The notes under the pieces: generated by a model
Databases searched by the model: none
Told to the model about the DNA's origin: nothing
The model's input: only the letters and a program-made list of their open reading frames with translations
Assembly (NCBI GenBank): GCA_031269065.1
Contig: JAIRWJ010000099.1
Location: 1 to 9,756, forward strand
DNA from: Rickettsiales bacterium
Lineage (GTDB): Bacteria > Pseudomonadota > Alphaproteobacteria > Rickettsiales > UBA1997
Length of the DNA stretch: 9,756 nt
Direction: 5' to 3'
Shown: piece by piece, positions 1 to 6,762 of the stretch
How the letters are laid out: each line of letters begins with the position of its first letter
Position numbering within the stretch: position 1 is the first letter of the stretch
Translations under genes and position numbers: made by a program

Positions 1-1
1 C

Positions 2-220
2 ACCGTATCTAGCAAATTTAAATTCTTCTCTAATGAAACTAAAATTTTAGAACAGGGGAGAATAAAGAATTTTCTGAAAAAGTACAGTGTGCGTTACTAT
101 AAAAATGTTAAAAATATGGATCTCAGAGACTTCTCAAAATACACCGGAGACATAAATGCAGAGCTGATATGCTATGTGAGGGAAGCTCAGCCTCAGAGAA
201 TAATAAAAAGATATAGATAG
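2..220 (+). CDS. C-terminal end of an unrecognised protein (5' partial)
   Basis: This frame is open from the window edge for 72 codons and ends in TAG. The gene starts left of the window. The product is rich in Lys, Arg, Tyr and Phe, basic at its end (ending IIKRYR), and shows no membrane segment or motif that I recognise. Its Arg codons are mostly AGA/AGG and its Ile codons mostly ATA, as in the rest of the window, so it looks native and coding. It precedes the terminase on the same strand but in a different frame. It could be a phage remnant or an unrelated host gene; the fragment is too short to decide. No function is assigned. Confidence 0.5.
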   Translation, partial: TVSSKFKFFSNETKILEQGRIKNFLKKYSVRYYKNVKNMDLRDFSKYTGDINAELICYVREAQPQRIIKRYR

Positions 221-249
221 TCCTTCCGCTCCAAGAAGAAATAGCCTAA

Positions 250-402
250 ACTAGGAAAATCTTTCTTAATCTAAAGAGATTTATAGAACTGAAAAAGCTG
301 CAGAGACATATATATGAAACATCTCTGGAATATTTTATCCGGAGGAGTTTTTATCTTGTTAATCCCGGAAGTAAATACATACATAACTGGCATATAGATG
401 CG
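250..402 (+). other. In-frame upstream extension of the terminase without a usual start codon
   Basis: The terminase frame stays open upstream of the first usable start (TTG at 403) back to a TAA at 247-249. The 51 codons translate to a plausible terminase N-terminus, including YLVNPGSKYIHNWHIDA just before the TTG. An NWHI-type motif ahead of a PPR-x2-KS Walker A is typical of this terminase family, so the region is genuine gene sequence. It holds no ATG, GTG or TTG. The only near-start codons are CTG at 289, 298 and 325 and some ATA/ATC codons. An ATG at 314 is in another frame and stops at 395-397. A GGAGGAG at 341-347 has no in-frame start at proper spacing. Either a rare start codon is used or the start has been lost. 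Confidence 0.7.
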
Positions 403-1689
403 TTGGCCGAGGCTCTTCGAGGAGTAAACAATGGAACTATTCAGAGATTAATAATAAACATTCCTCCGCGCTATCTCAAGTCATTTTGTGTCAGTGTTTC
501 TTTCCCGGCTTGGATCTTAGGTAAAGACCCAACCCAGAGAATAATAGTTGCAAGCTATTCGGAAAAATTAGCGCTCAGGCATTCGCTGGACTGTAGGCTG
601 ATAGTTCAGAGCGATTGGTTTAGAAATATTTTTCAGAATTGTAAATTGAGCGCGGATCAGAATGAAAAACATAGATTTTCTACCACACAAAATGGTTATA
701 GATTCGCGACATCGGTTGGAGGGACTTTGACTGGCTATGGAGGAAATATCCTAATAGTCGACGATCCTCACAGCCCTCAGCAGATAATGAATGCCAAATA
801 CAGACAGAAAGTGTTGGACTGGTACGGAAATACCTTTAGCAGCAGGCTGGATAACAAGAAAAATGGCTCAATTGTAATTGTTATGCAGCGCCTACATGCC
901 GATGATCTGACGGGCCATCTACTGGCTAGAGATCCGGCCGGCTGGACTCATCTCAGTCTACCTGTGTGTTTCGAGGAAGACAGAATCGTCAGTGTTGGTA
1001 ATTTCAGCAGAAAGGTCAAAGGAGGGGAATTTTTATTTCCAGAGAGAGAATCGGAGGAAGAGATGGGAAAAATAAAACTGGACATGGGTAGCTACTTTTT
1101 TAGTGCCCAATACCAGCAAAAGCCTATGGCGAGTGACAACGGTATGGTCAAATGCGAATGGTTTCATGAGTTCACCGAAGATCATAGATTCGAAAACATA
1201 TATCTGAGTTTTGATACGGCCATCAAAAACACTCTAAAAAATGATCCAACAGTTTGTACTGTCTGGAGCGAATTTGAAAATAACTATTATTTGCTCGATG
1301 TCTTCAGAAAATGGCTGGAATATCCGGAACTCAGGCGAGAATCCATTAGGCTTGTCAAAAAATGGAAGCCGCTCTGTGTGTTGGTAGAGGATAAGGCCAG
1401 CGGGCAAGCCCTTATCCAGGATCTAAGAAGGGATCTGAGGGGGTGTAACGTCATTGCTATCAAAGTTGGAGTAGACAAAACCACAAGGTTTGCCAGTGTG
1501 ACCCCTCTTTTCGAGAGCGGGAGAGTCTTTCTAAAAAAAAATGAAGGCTGGCTATTCGACTACAGATGCGAGCTGCTGAACTTTCCCGCCGGAGTCCACG
1601 ATGACCAGGTCGATTCGACCAGCCAATTCCTGGGCTGGATCGACCACAAAAACAGCTTGGCCAGAGGCGTTCGAATTGTTCACCTTTGA
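403..1689 (+). CDS. Phage-type terminase large subunit (TIGR01630 / psiM2 ORF9-like), possibly lacking its start
   Basis: This is the DNA-packaging motor subunit: an ATPase that drives phage DNA into the prohead plus a nuclease that cuts the concatemer. Numbering from the TTG at 403 (428 aa), I see a Walker A-like loop PPRYLKS (21-27), Walker B ILIVDD (116-121), a coupling motif SIVIVMQRLH (156-165), and an RNase H-like nuclease domain with acidic residues in LSFDTAIK (D271), LVEDKASGQ (E329) and HDDQVD (D400, D401, D404). The C-terminal half fits the TIGR01630 family closely, and all catalytic motifs are present, so this is not an obviously decayed gene. The TTG start is doubtful because conserved sequence continues upstream to about 250. 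No portal, capsid or small terminase gene is next to it. It may be an orphan prophage or gene-transfer-agent remnant. Its stop is 8 bases from that of rplS, which converges on it. Confidence 0.9.
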   Translation: MAEALRGVNNGTIQRLIINIPPRYLKSFCVSVSFPAWILGKDPTQRIIVASYSEKLALRHSLDCRLIVQSDWFRNIFQNCKLSADQNEKHRFSTTQNGYRFATSVGGTLTGYGGNILIVDDPHSPQQIMNAKYRQKVLDWYGNTFSSRLDNKKNGSIVIVMQRLHADDLTGHLLARDPAGWTHLSLPVCFEEDRIVSVGNFSRKVKGGEFLFPERESEEEMGKIKLDMGSYFFSAQYQQKPMASDNGMVKCEWFHEFTEDHRFENIYLSFDTAIKNTLKNDPTVCTVWSEFENNYYLLDVFRKWLEYPELRRESIRLVKKWKPLCVLVEDKASGQALIQDLRRDLRGCNVIAIKVGVDKTTRFASVTPLFESGRVFLKKNEGWLFDYRCELLNFPAGVHDDQVDSTSQFLGWIDHKNSLARGVRIVHL

Positions 1690-1696
1690 TTCAAAG
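1684..1696. repeat. 13-bp inverted repeat between convergent stop codons
   Basis: CTTTGA-T-TCAAAG is a perfect 6-bp inverted repeat around one central base. It covers the terminase stop codon and most of the 8-base gap before the rplS stop. A real hairpin would need to open to a 4-5 bp, AT-rich stem, and neither side has a following T-run, so it is at best a weak bidirectional terminator and may be chance. Confidence 0.3.
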
Positions 1697-1697
1697 T

Positions 1698-2105
1698 CTA
1701 TTGAGGGGTTGTGGGTTTGCTAATACGTTGCTGTCCCGGGCCGTTGTTCTTACTCTTTATTCTTGCAGACTTACCTCTCAAATTTCTCAAATAGTACAAC
1801 TTACCCCTCCGAACAATACCTTTTTTAACTATTTCTATCTTTTCGACCAACGGCGAGTAAAGCGGAAATTTTCTTTCTACCCCCACATTATGGCTAATTT
1901 TACGAACCGTGAAGGTGCTGTTAAAACTTTCTCTGCCCCTCTCCACAGCTATCACCGCACCCTCGAAAATCTGTATTCTGCTAGAAGAGTCACCTTCCAC
2001 TATCTTATAGCTAACCTTCACCTGGTCTCCAGGCCTGTAGCCTGGAAAACTCTTAGAAGATTCTCTAACCTGTCTAGCATTAAATTCGTTCAACAAATTC
2101 ACCAT
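1698..2105 (-). CDS. rplS: 50S ribosomal protein L19
   Basis: L19 sits at the 30S-50S interface. The 135-aa product shows the L19 signature: [19 protein letters not shown] (23-41), [14 protein letters not shown] (44-57), a [15 protein letters not shown] stretch (64-78), the [16 protein letters not shown] segment (81-96) and [16 protein letters not shown] (102-117). About 18 residues, rich in Gly, Gln and Pro, follow the usual end near LRGK-ARIK. The ATG at 2105 is chosen because AGGAGAA lies 6-7 bases upstream; a longer frame to 2132 would run into rplQ and lacks a better site. The gene starts 10 bases after rplQ, whose TAG stop is part of this ribosome binding site, so it is read with the alpha operon. 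rplS is usually found next to trmD, so this is an unusual location. Confidence 0.96.
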   Translation of the reverse strand: MVNLLNEFNARQVRESSKSFPGYRPGDQVKVSYKIVEGDSSSRIQIFEGAVIAVERGRESFNSTFTVRKISHNVGVERKFPLYSPLVEKIEIVKKGIVRRGKLYYLRNLRGKSARIKSKNNGPGQQRISKPTTPQ

Positions 2106-2110
2106 AAATA

Positions 2111-2117
2111 TTCTCCT
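2111..2117 (-). promoter_or_regulatory. Ribosome binding site of rplS, overlapping the rplQ stop
   Basis: AGGAGAA stands 7 bases (counted from GGAG) before the ATG at 2105, and its first AG belongs to the TAG stop of rplQ. This decides the rplS start over the longer frame to 2132 and suggests that ribosomes ending rplQ reinitiate on rplS. Confidence 0.75.
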
Positions 2118-2469
2118 ATTCAACCAATTCAACTATTGCCATCGGGGCATTGTCACCCGCTCTGAATCCATGTTTCAGTATTCTTAAATAGCCTCCGTTT
2201 CGAGTCGCAAACTGTTTAGAAAATCTACCAAACAGTAAAACAACGGAATTCCCACTACCAAGAATAGACATGGCAAGCCTTCGGTTACTTAGACTATCCT
2301 TTTTACCAAGAGTGATCATTTTTTCCACAAAAGGTTTGAGCTCCTTTGCCTTCGGCAAAGTTGTTTTTATTTGCCTAAATTCTATTAGAGAATTTGCCAT
2401 GTTAACCAGCATCGCCTTTCTATGACTGCTTGTCCTGTTAAGCTTTCTGTGACCCAGTTTATGCCTCAT
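2116..2469 (-). CDS. rplQ: 50S ribosomal protein L17
   Basis: L17 is a large-subunit protein located near the exit of the peptide tunnel. The 117-aa sequence opens with [20 protein letters not shown], a hallmark of the family, and continues with the [19 protein letters not shown] motif (28-46) and a C-terminal [20 protein letters not shown] block. The length is normal. The ATG at 2469 follows TTGAGG with about 6 bases of spacing. It lies 19 bases after rpoA, the standard last pair of the alpha operon, but here the operon continues into rplS. The rpoA -1 frame ends in a TGA that overlaps this ATG. Confidence 0.98.
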   Translation of the reverse strand: MRHKLGHRKLNRTSSHRKAMLVNMANSLIEFRQIKTTLPKAKELKPFVEKMITLGKKDSLSNRRLAMSILGSGNSVVLLFGRFSKQFATRNGGYLRILKHGFRAGDNAPMAIVELVE

Positions 2470-2488
2470 AATTGCCTCAAATCAAATA

Positions 2489-3529
2489 TTATTTTTTCTT
2501 TTTTTTGCCAGCCGTGGGACCCTCGTCTATAGGAATCCAGTCATCACCAATTTTCATGTCAAAACCCAAGCCCAAAGTCTTCAGATTCTCCTTTAGCTCG
2601 TTTAGAGACTTCCTCCCAAAATTTGGTAGTCTGAGCATATCTGCCTCATTTTTTTTGACCAAATCCCCTATGTATCGAATTCCTTCGCCTATGAGGCAAT
2701 TGTAAGACCTGACGGATAGTTCCATTTCGTCAATCTTTTTACTCAAATGGGATTCCATGCTATCCAAAGTGATGGAACCATCACCATCTTGGTCTGCTCC
2801 ACCAGACTCGCCGCTGGAGCCAAGCCCTAGAAAGACTCCGAGTTGGGCTTGAAGTATTCTTGCAGCTATGCTAACGGCTGTCTCTGGTCCTACAGTTCCG
2901 TTAGTCTCCACATCCAAAATCAGCTTATCGTAGTCCGTTTGCTGCCCTATTCTGGCATTTTCCACGGTGTATGTCGCCCTCCTCACTGGGCTGAAGAGAG
3001 CATCAATGTATATTACAGAAATATCTCTGGTACTCTCATCCCGATTTTCGCTAAGAGAATAGCCGGCGCCATACTCCACAGTCATTTCTATATTCAAATT
3101 CACCTTACTATCTTCAATATGGCAAATAACCAGATCGGGATTCAAAATCTCAACGCCGTTATTCAGAATGATATTCTTTGCGCAGGCGGGTCCTTTCTTA
3201 TTTAACTTCAATTTTAGTGTCGTGGGAGCTGGAGTAGGTTTATTTATAATGAGGGACTTTATGTTCATAATAATGTCAGCCACATCCTCTCTCAGACCAC
3301 CAATCACACTGTACTCGTGGAGTACACCATCTATCCTCACCGAGGTAACAGCAAAGCCTCTCAGGGAAGATAGCAAAATCCTCCTTAGCGAGTTGCCCAG
3401 AGTCGTGCCGTAACCTCTCTCCAGAGGCTCTAAAACAATTATTGCTCTATTCCTATTTCCACCTACACGCTCCACAGCGGCCGGGCCCGGTAATATCAAA
3501 TTCTTCCAATTTTCCTGTAAAACAGCCAT
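2489..3529 (-). CDS. rpoA: DNA-directed RNA polymerase alpha subunit
   Basis: Alpha dimerises to nucleate RNA polymerase assembly, and its C-terminal domain contacts UP elements and activators. The 346-aa product has an N-terminal domain with LEPLERGYGTTLGNSLRRIL (33-52) and IDGVLHEYSVIGGLREDV (66-83). A flexible linker lies at about 234-262. The C-terminal domain starts near ELSVRSYNCLIGEG (270-283), where R274 and N277 match the DNA-binding R265 and N268 of E. coli, followed by the helix-hairpin-helix LPNFGRKSLNELKENL (301-316). The start has AAGGA upstream. Two oddities: the linker holds DQDGDGSI (246-253), which resembles an EF-hand loop, and the protein ends in five lysines encoded by an A8-G-A6 tract. 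rpsD, which precedes rpoA in E. coli, is absent, as in alphaproteobacteria. Confidence 0.98.
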   Translation of the reverse strand: MAVLQENWKNLILPGPAAVERVGGNRNRAIIVLEPLERGYGTTLGNSLRRILLSSLRGFAVTSVRIDGVLHEYSVIGGLREDVADIIMNIKSLIINKPTPAPTTLKLKLNKKGPACAKNIILNNGVEILNPDLVICHIEDSKVNLNIEMTVEYGAGYSLSENRDESTRDISVIYIDALFSPVRRATYTVENARIGQQTDYDKLILDVETNGTVGPETAVSIAARILQAQLGVFLGLGSSGESGGADQDGDGSITLDSMESHLSKKIDEMELSVRSYNCLIGEGIRYIGDLVKKNEADMLRLPNFGRKSLNELKENLKTLGLGFDMKIGDDWIPIDEGPTAGKKKKK

Positions 3530-3554
3530 ACCTATCCTTCTTCTCTTAAATTAA

Positions 3555-3977
3555 TTACATTCTTCTTCTTTTTGGAGGTCTACAGCCATTGTGCGGGTAG
3601 TATGTACTATCCGTTATAGACATAACGGAAACTCCGGCACCCTGGAGAGCCCTCAAAGCTGACTCTCTGCCAGATCCAGCACCTCTCACCACAACAGCAG
3701 CGGTCTGAAGACCAAATTCCTTAGCTTTTTCTATTGCACCACCCACAACAACCTGGGCCGCGTATGGGGTTGACTTCCTTGAGCCCTTAAAACCCATCTT
3801 ACCCGAGGAGGCCCAGGCAATAACATTGCCCTGGGTATCGGAAATGGAAACTATGGTATTATTAAATGTAGATGTGATATTAATCACACCGACCACTATA
3901 TTCCTTCTCTTCTTATTAGAGGAGGAGCCACCTTTCCTGCCACGTGTCCTGTCCGTGTTCTCTTGTTTCTGCACCAT
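3555..3977 (-). CDS. rpsK: 30S ribosomal protein S11
   Basis: S11 lies on the platform of the small subunit and helps shape the mRNA exit site. The 140-aa product includes [20 protein letters not shown] (28-47), [20 protein letters not shown] (53-72), [21 protein letters not shown] (95-115) and the C-terminal [13 protein letters not shown]. The basic N-terminal extension of about 10 residues (to SSSNKKRR) makes it a little longer than the usual 129 aa. The ATG at 3977 follows TAGGAG with 8 bases between GGAG and ATG, and the TAG is the rpsM stop. It lies 25 bases before rpoA. The Arg codons are nearly all AGA/AGG. Confidence 0.98.
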   Translation of the reverse strand: MVQKQENTDRTRGRKGGSSSNKKRRNIVVGVINITSTFNNTIVSISDTQGNVIAWASSGKMGFKGSRKSTPYAAQVVVGGAIEKAKEFGLQTAAVVVRGAGSGRESALRALQGAGVSVMSITDSTYYPHNGCRPPKRRRM

Positions 3978-3988
3978 TATGAATACTC

Positions 3989-4384
3989 CTACTTTTTCTT
4001 AGCCGCTATTGGAACCCTTTTGCCACGTTTTGTCTTGGCATTATTATGGGTTCTTTGACCTCGCACCGGCAGTTTTTTAATATGCCTAATTCCTCTATAG
4101 CAGCCCAACTCTGTCAGCCTTTTAATGTCGGAGTGTACTTTCCTCCGAAGGTCACCCTCAACCAGACCAACCTTTGAGGGGTCATCGCTGGCCGCCTGCT
4201 TGTTGATTAAATCTCTGACACTGGTCATAATTTCATCACTAACTTCGCTGGTCCTTAGCCTCTTATCTATCTTTAACCTATCACAGATGTCCTCGGCTCT
4301 ACTTCTTCCTATTCCATAGACGTAGGTCAGCGCTATAACGAACCTCTTACTTGTGGGTATATTTACACCAGCTATTCTAGCCAA
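3989..4384 (-). CDS. rpsM: 30S ribosomal protein S13
   Basis: S13 sits in the head of the small subunit and contacts the P-site tRNA and the large subunit. The 131-aa product begins [13 protein letters not shown], with the helix-two-turn-helix segment [14 protein letters not shown] (21-34), and ends with [19 protein letters not shown] and a [15 protein letters not shown] tail. The start codon is TTG at 4384, rare for a highly expressed gene; no ATG lies near, since the next Met is about 50 residues in. The TTG lies within the last codons of adk (8-base overlap), preceded by GAGGTG. The E. coli-type S4-binding leader therefore cannot occupy this spot as a free untranslated region. Confidence 0.97.
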   Translation of the reverse strand: MARIAGVNIPTSKRFVIALTYVYGIGRSRAEDICDRLKIDKRLRTSEVSDEIMTSVRDLINKQAASDDPSKVGLVEGDLRRKVHSDIKRLTELGCYRGIRHIKKLPVRGQRTHNNAKTKRGKRVPIAAKKK

Positions 4385-5063
4385 CTGTCACCTCATTAAC
4401 TTTGTTGTTAACAACTAGACTGTCCAATATAGTCCTGACATCCTCGAACACCTTTTGTATACTTCTTATAGCATCGACGGAATAAATCAAGTTTTTTTCA
4501 GTGTAGTATTCAACCATGGCCTTCGACATGTTCTCGTAGGTATCAAGTCTTCTATTTATAGTTTCCATATCAGTGTCATCATCCCTCATCAGAAGGTCAT
4601 TGGAGCCGCATATGTCGCAGACACCCTCTATCTTTGGCTTGCAAAAAAACTTGTTGTACACAGTACTGCAAGTACCACATTCATGTCGACCGGAAACCCT
4701 ATCGAATAACATTTCTCGGGGAACATTAAGAACTATGGCCGCATCTATACCATTGAGACCTAAATGCTCTCCTAGCATCACAGCCTGTTCCACGTTTCTA
4801 GGAAAACCATCGATGATAAAGCCCTTGGAACAGTCATCTTTAGCCAATCTCTCCGAGAGAAGACTCAAAATAATGTCATTACTGACATAAATACCTTTGT
4901 TAATGAGACTGCTTATGTAAGTACCAAAGTCATCACCTTCCTTCACTCTTTTACGGAGAAGTTGACCAGTGGATATAACCGGAATACCGTAGTATTTACT
5001 CACCAGAGCACTCTGAGTACCCTTACCAGAACCAGCCGGTCCTATAAAAACTATTTTAACCAC
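4377..5063 (-). CDS. adk: Adenylate kinase, long form with a zinc-type LID
   Basis: The enzyme converts ATP and AMP to two ADP in the cytoplasm. The 228-aa product has the P-loop GPAGSGKGT (8-16), STGQLLR (31-37; the usual form is STGDMLR, so the conserved Asp is Gln here), GFIIDGFPR (81-89) and a long LID with Cys129, Cys132, Cys149 and Cys152 spaced C-x2-C-x16-C-x2-C, which fits structural zinc binding. The catalytic arginines in DTDMETINRR follow. The GTG start at 5063 is preceded by TAGGT, part of the secY stop. The position between secY and rpsM is typical of alphaproteobacteria. The last 8 bases overlap the start of rpsM. Confidence 0.97.
   Translation of the reverse strand: MVKIVFIGPAGSGKGTQSALVSKYYGIPVISTGQLLRKRVKEGDDFGTYISSLINKGIYVSNDIILSLLSERLAKDDCSKGFIIDGFPRNVEQAVMLGEHLGLNGIDAAIVLNVPREMLFDRVSGRHECGTCSTVYNKFFCKPKIEGVCDICGSNDLLMRDDDTDMETINRRLDTYENMSKAMVEYYTEKNLIYSVDAIRSIQKVFEDVRTILDSLVVNNKVNEVTVG
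4389..4394 (-). promoter_or_regulatory. Ribosome binding site of rpsM inside adk
   Basis: GAGGTG stands 4 bases before the TTG start of rpsM (6 bases counted from GAGG) and lies wholly inside the 3' end of adk. It supports the unusual TTG start, with coupling to adk translation. Confidence 0.7.
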
Positions 5064-5071
5064 GACAATAC

Positions 5072-6325
5072 CTATTTTACTAACATTTTTCTTTTTTTGC
5101 TGACACTGTTATATCTTTCAGAGAAAACAAAGGCCTGAAATTGGGTTATTAGCTCTATTATGGTATTGATAACAATCAACAGGCTTGTACCCCCTATAGA
5201 GACTGTAACGGATTGTCTTTTGAAAATTATGTCCGGTACTATGCAGACAAAGACCAGATAGGCCGAGCCAATGGCTGTCAGCTTTCCCATAATCACATTG
5301 AAATAGTCAGACGTACTTTTTCCGGGTCTCAGACCAGGGATGAAACAATTACCTTTCTTTAGATTGTCAGCCAACTCTTCCGTATTAAAGACTATCTCTG
5401 AGTAAAAGAAAGAGAAGAACATAACAGCCACTGTGAATATGAGTGAATAGAGTAGTCCTCCCTTCTGCACATAGGTAGACAGCTTCATGGCTACGGCCGG
5501 CTTGAAGAACTGCAGTATGCCCAGTGGAAACATAAGCACAGAGCTTGCAAATATAGGAGGAATAACTCCAGATATGTTTATCTTCAGTGGTATGTAGGAA
5601 TCATCGTTTTTTATTCTGGTCAAACTCCTATTAGGATACTGTATCTTCACATTCCTCATAGCCTTTTCCATATAAACTATGAATATAATCAGGAAAATCA
5701 GGAATAAGAATATAAACAGACCTACGGAATATCTGGTCGACCTTGTGATCTGCAATATCTTCAACAGGTTACTTGGTAATTCGGCAATTATGCTAGTCGT
5801 GGTTATTAATGAAATTCCGTTGCCTATGCCCTGGTTTGTTATTTTATCTCCGAGCCACATGAGAAACATAGTACTTCCAAGTAGAGTGAAGACAGTAGTA
5901 AACAAAAAGATCTTGGAGTTGCTCAAAAAGGCAGAATTTTCCAGATTAGAGAAGCCATAGTATATACCTATAGACTGGAAGCAGCCAAGACCCAGGGTTA
6001 GATACTTTGTGTATTGATTCAGCTTCCTCCGACCAAGCTCACCTTCCTTTCGCAGATCCTCAAGACTCTTGTACATAGAAGTCATCAGCTGTATTATTAT
6101 GGAAGCCGTTATGTAGGGCATTATGTTAAGGGAAAAGATGCTCATCCTCTGGAAAGCTCCTCCGGAGAAGGTATTTATCATACCCAATATGGAATTCGTA
6201 CTTTTGCTGAAAAAATCGTTCACTATCCCGCTGTCTATGCCGGGCAGGGGGATGAACGTTCCGATCCTGTAGACGATCAGAATAAACAACGTAAAAAGTA
6301 TCCTTTCTCTAAGTTCAGAACTCAT
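5072..6325 (-). CDS. secY: Preprotein translocase subunit SecY
   Basis: SecY forms the inner-membrane channel for Sec-dependent export and membrane insertion. The 417-aa product begins directly at the first transmembrane helix (ILFTLFILIVYRIGTFIPLPG) and carries the usual ten-helix pattern. Landmarks are GGAFQRMSIFSLNIMPYITAS (55-75), WLGDKITNQGIGNGIS (157-172), ISGVIPPIFASS (251-262), the cytosolic loop NLKKGNCFIPGLRPGKSTSDY (321-341) and GGTSLLIVINTIIE (378-391). The start is fixed because an in-frame TAG lies one codon upstream of the ATG. The usual amphipathic N-terminal stretch is therefore short, and no strong Shine-Dalgarno sequence is visible. It follows rplO by 14 bases. Confidence 0.98.
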   Translation of the reverse strand: MSSELRERILFTLFILIVYRIGTFIPLPGIDSGIVNDFFSKSTNSILGMINTFSGGAFQRMSIFSLNIMPYITASIIIQLMTSMYKSLEDLRKEGELGRRKLNQYTKYLTLGLGCFQSIGIYYGFSNLENSAFLSNSKIFLFTTVFTLLGSTMFLMWLGDKITNQGIGNGISLITTTSIIAELPSNLLKILQITRSTRYSVGLFIFLFLIFLIIFIVYMEKAMRNVKIQYPNRSLTRIKNDDSYIPLKINISGVIPPIFASSVLMFPLGILQFFKPAVAMKLSTYVQKGGLLYSLIFTVAVMFFSFFYSEIVFNTEELADNLKKGNCFIPGLRPGKSTSDYFNVIMGKLTAIGSAYLVFVCIVPDIIFKRQSVTVSIGGTSLLIVINTIIELITQFQAFVFSERYNSVSKKRKMLVK

Positions 6326-6339
6326 TTTCTAGACCATTT

Positions 6340-6762
6340 TTATTTCAGATATTTTTGAACACTCTTCGAAGCCCCATCGGCCTCGACTCTGAATGTTTCG
6401 GTGACAGGCCTTTTGCCGGCCAGGAGCTTAATTTTCTCGTCTCTTTTGGTAATTCCCTTTGCAAAAAGAATTTTTTTGGTTATAGGCTCATCGCCGTTCA
6501 GTTTGCCACTGGCTATAAAGTCTAAAATATTGTCAGTAGTGAGTATTCTATAGTGCTTTTTGAAAATATTTGTAAACCCCTTGTGAGGTAATCTCTTATA
6601 GATAGGCGCCTGACCTCCCTCGAAGCCCTTTATCTTCGCACCATTTCTAGCCTTCTGACCCTTATGGCCTCTACCCGAAGTTTTACCCCGGTCGGATCCG
6701 ATACCCCGGCCAACTCTTTTCCTGCCCCTATTTGCGATACTTGATAGTTCATTCAATTTCAT
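6340..6762 (-). CDS. rplO: 50S ribosomal protein L15
   Basis: L15 is a late-assembling large-subunit protein that binds 23S rRNA. The 140-aa product opens [20 protein letters not shown], with the family Gly/Arg-rich region [22 protein letters not shown] (30-51), [11 protein letters not shown] (53-63) and the C-terminal [17 protein letters not shown] segment. The ATG at 6762 is chosen: AGGGA ends 6 bases upstream, whereas the TTG two codons earlier would touch it. The ATG overlaps the TGA stop of rpmD as ATGA, so the two genes are probably coupled. Confidence 0.97.
   Translation of the reverse strand: MKLNELSSIANRGRKRVGRGIGSDRGKTSGRGHKGQKARNGAKIKGFEGGQAPIYKRLPHKGFTNIFKKHYRILTTDNILDFIASGKLNGDEPITKKILFAKGITKRDEKIKLLAGKRPVTETFRVEADGASKSVQKYLK

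Noticed and set aside
221..402. Promoter for the terminase
   Set aside because: AT-rich segments resemble -10 boxes (for example near 305-316), but no paired -35 at suitable spacing is convincing, and the region is probably coding.
1640..1697. Rho-independent terminator for the ribosomal operon inside the end of the terminase
   Set aside because: A T5 run exists on the minus strand near 1650, but the sequence before it forms no stable stem, only short local palindromes.
2106..2132. Longer rplS start at 2132
   Set aside because: It would overlap rplQ, whereas a strong AGGAGAA site points to the ATG at 2105, where the L19 alignment begins.
1686..2165. A 159-codon plus-strand frame opposite rplS and rplQ, starting in the terminase stop
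   Set aside because: The opposite strand encodes clear L19 and L17; this frame has no recognisable motif and is a shadow of the antisense strand.
2843..3413. Plus-strand frames of 120 and 81 codons opposite rpoA
   Set aside because: They are antisense shadows of a well-conserved RpoA sequence, with no family features of their own.
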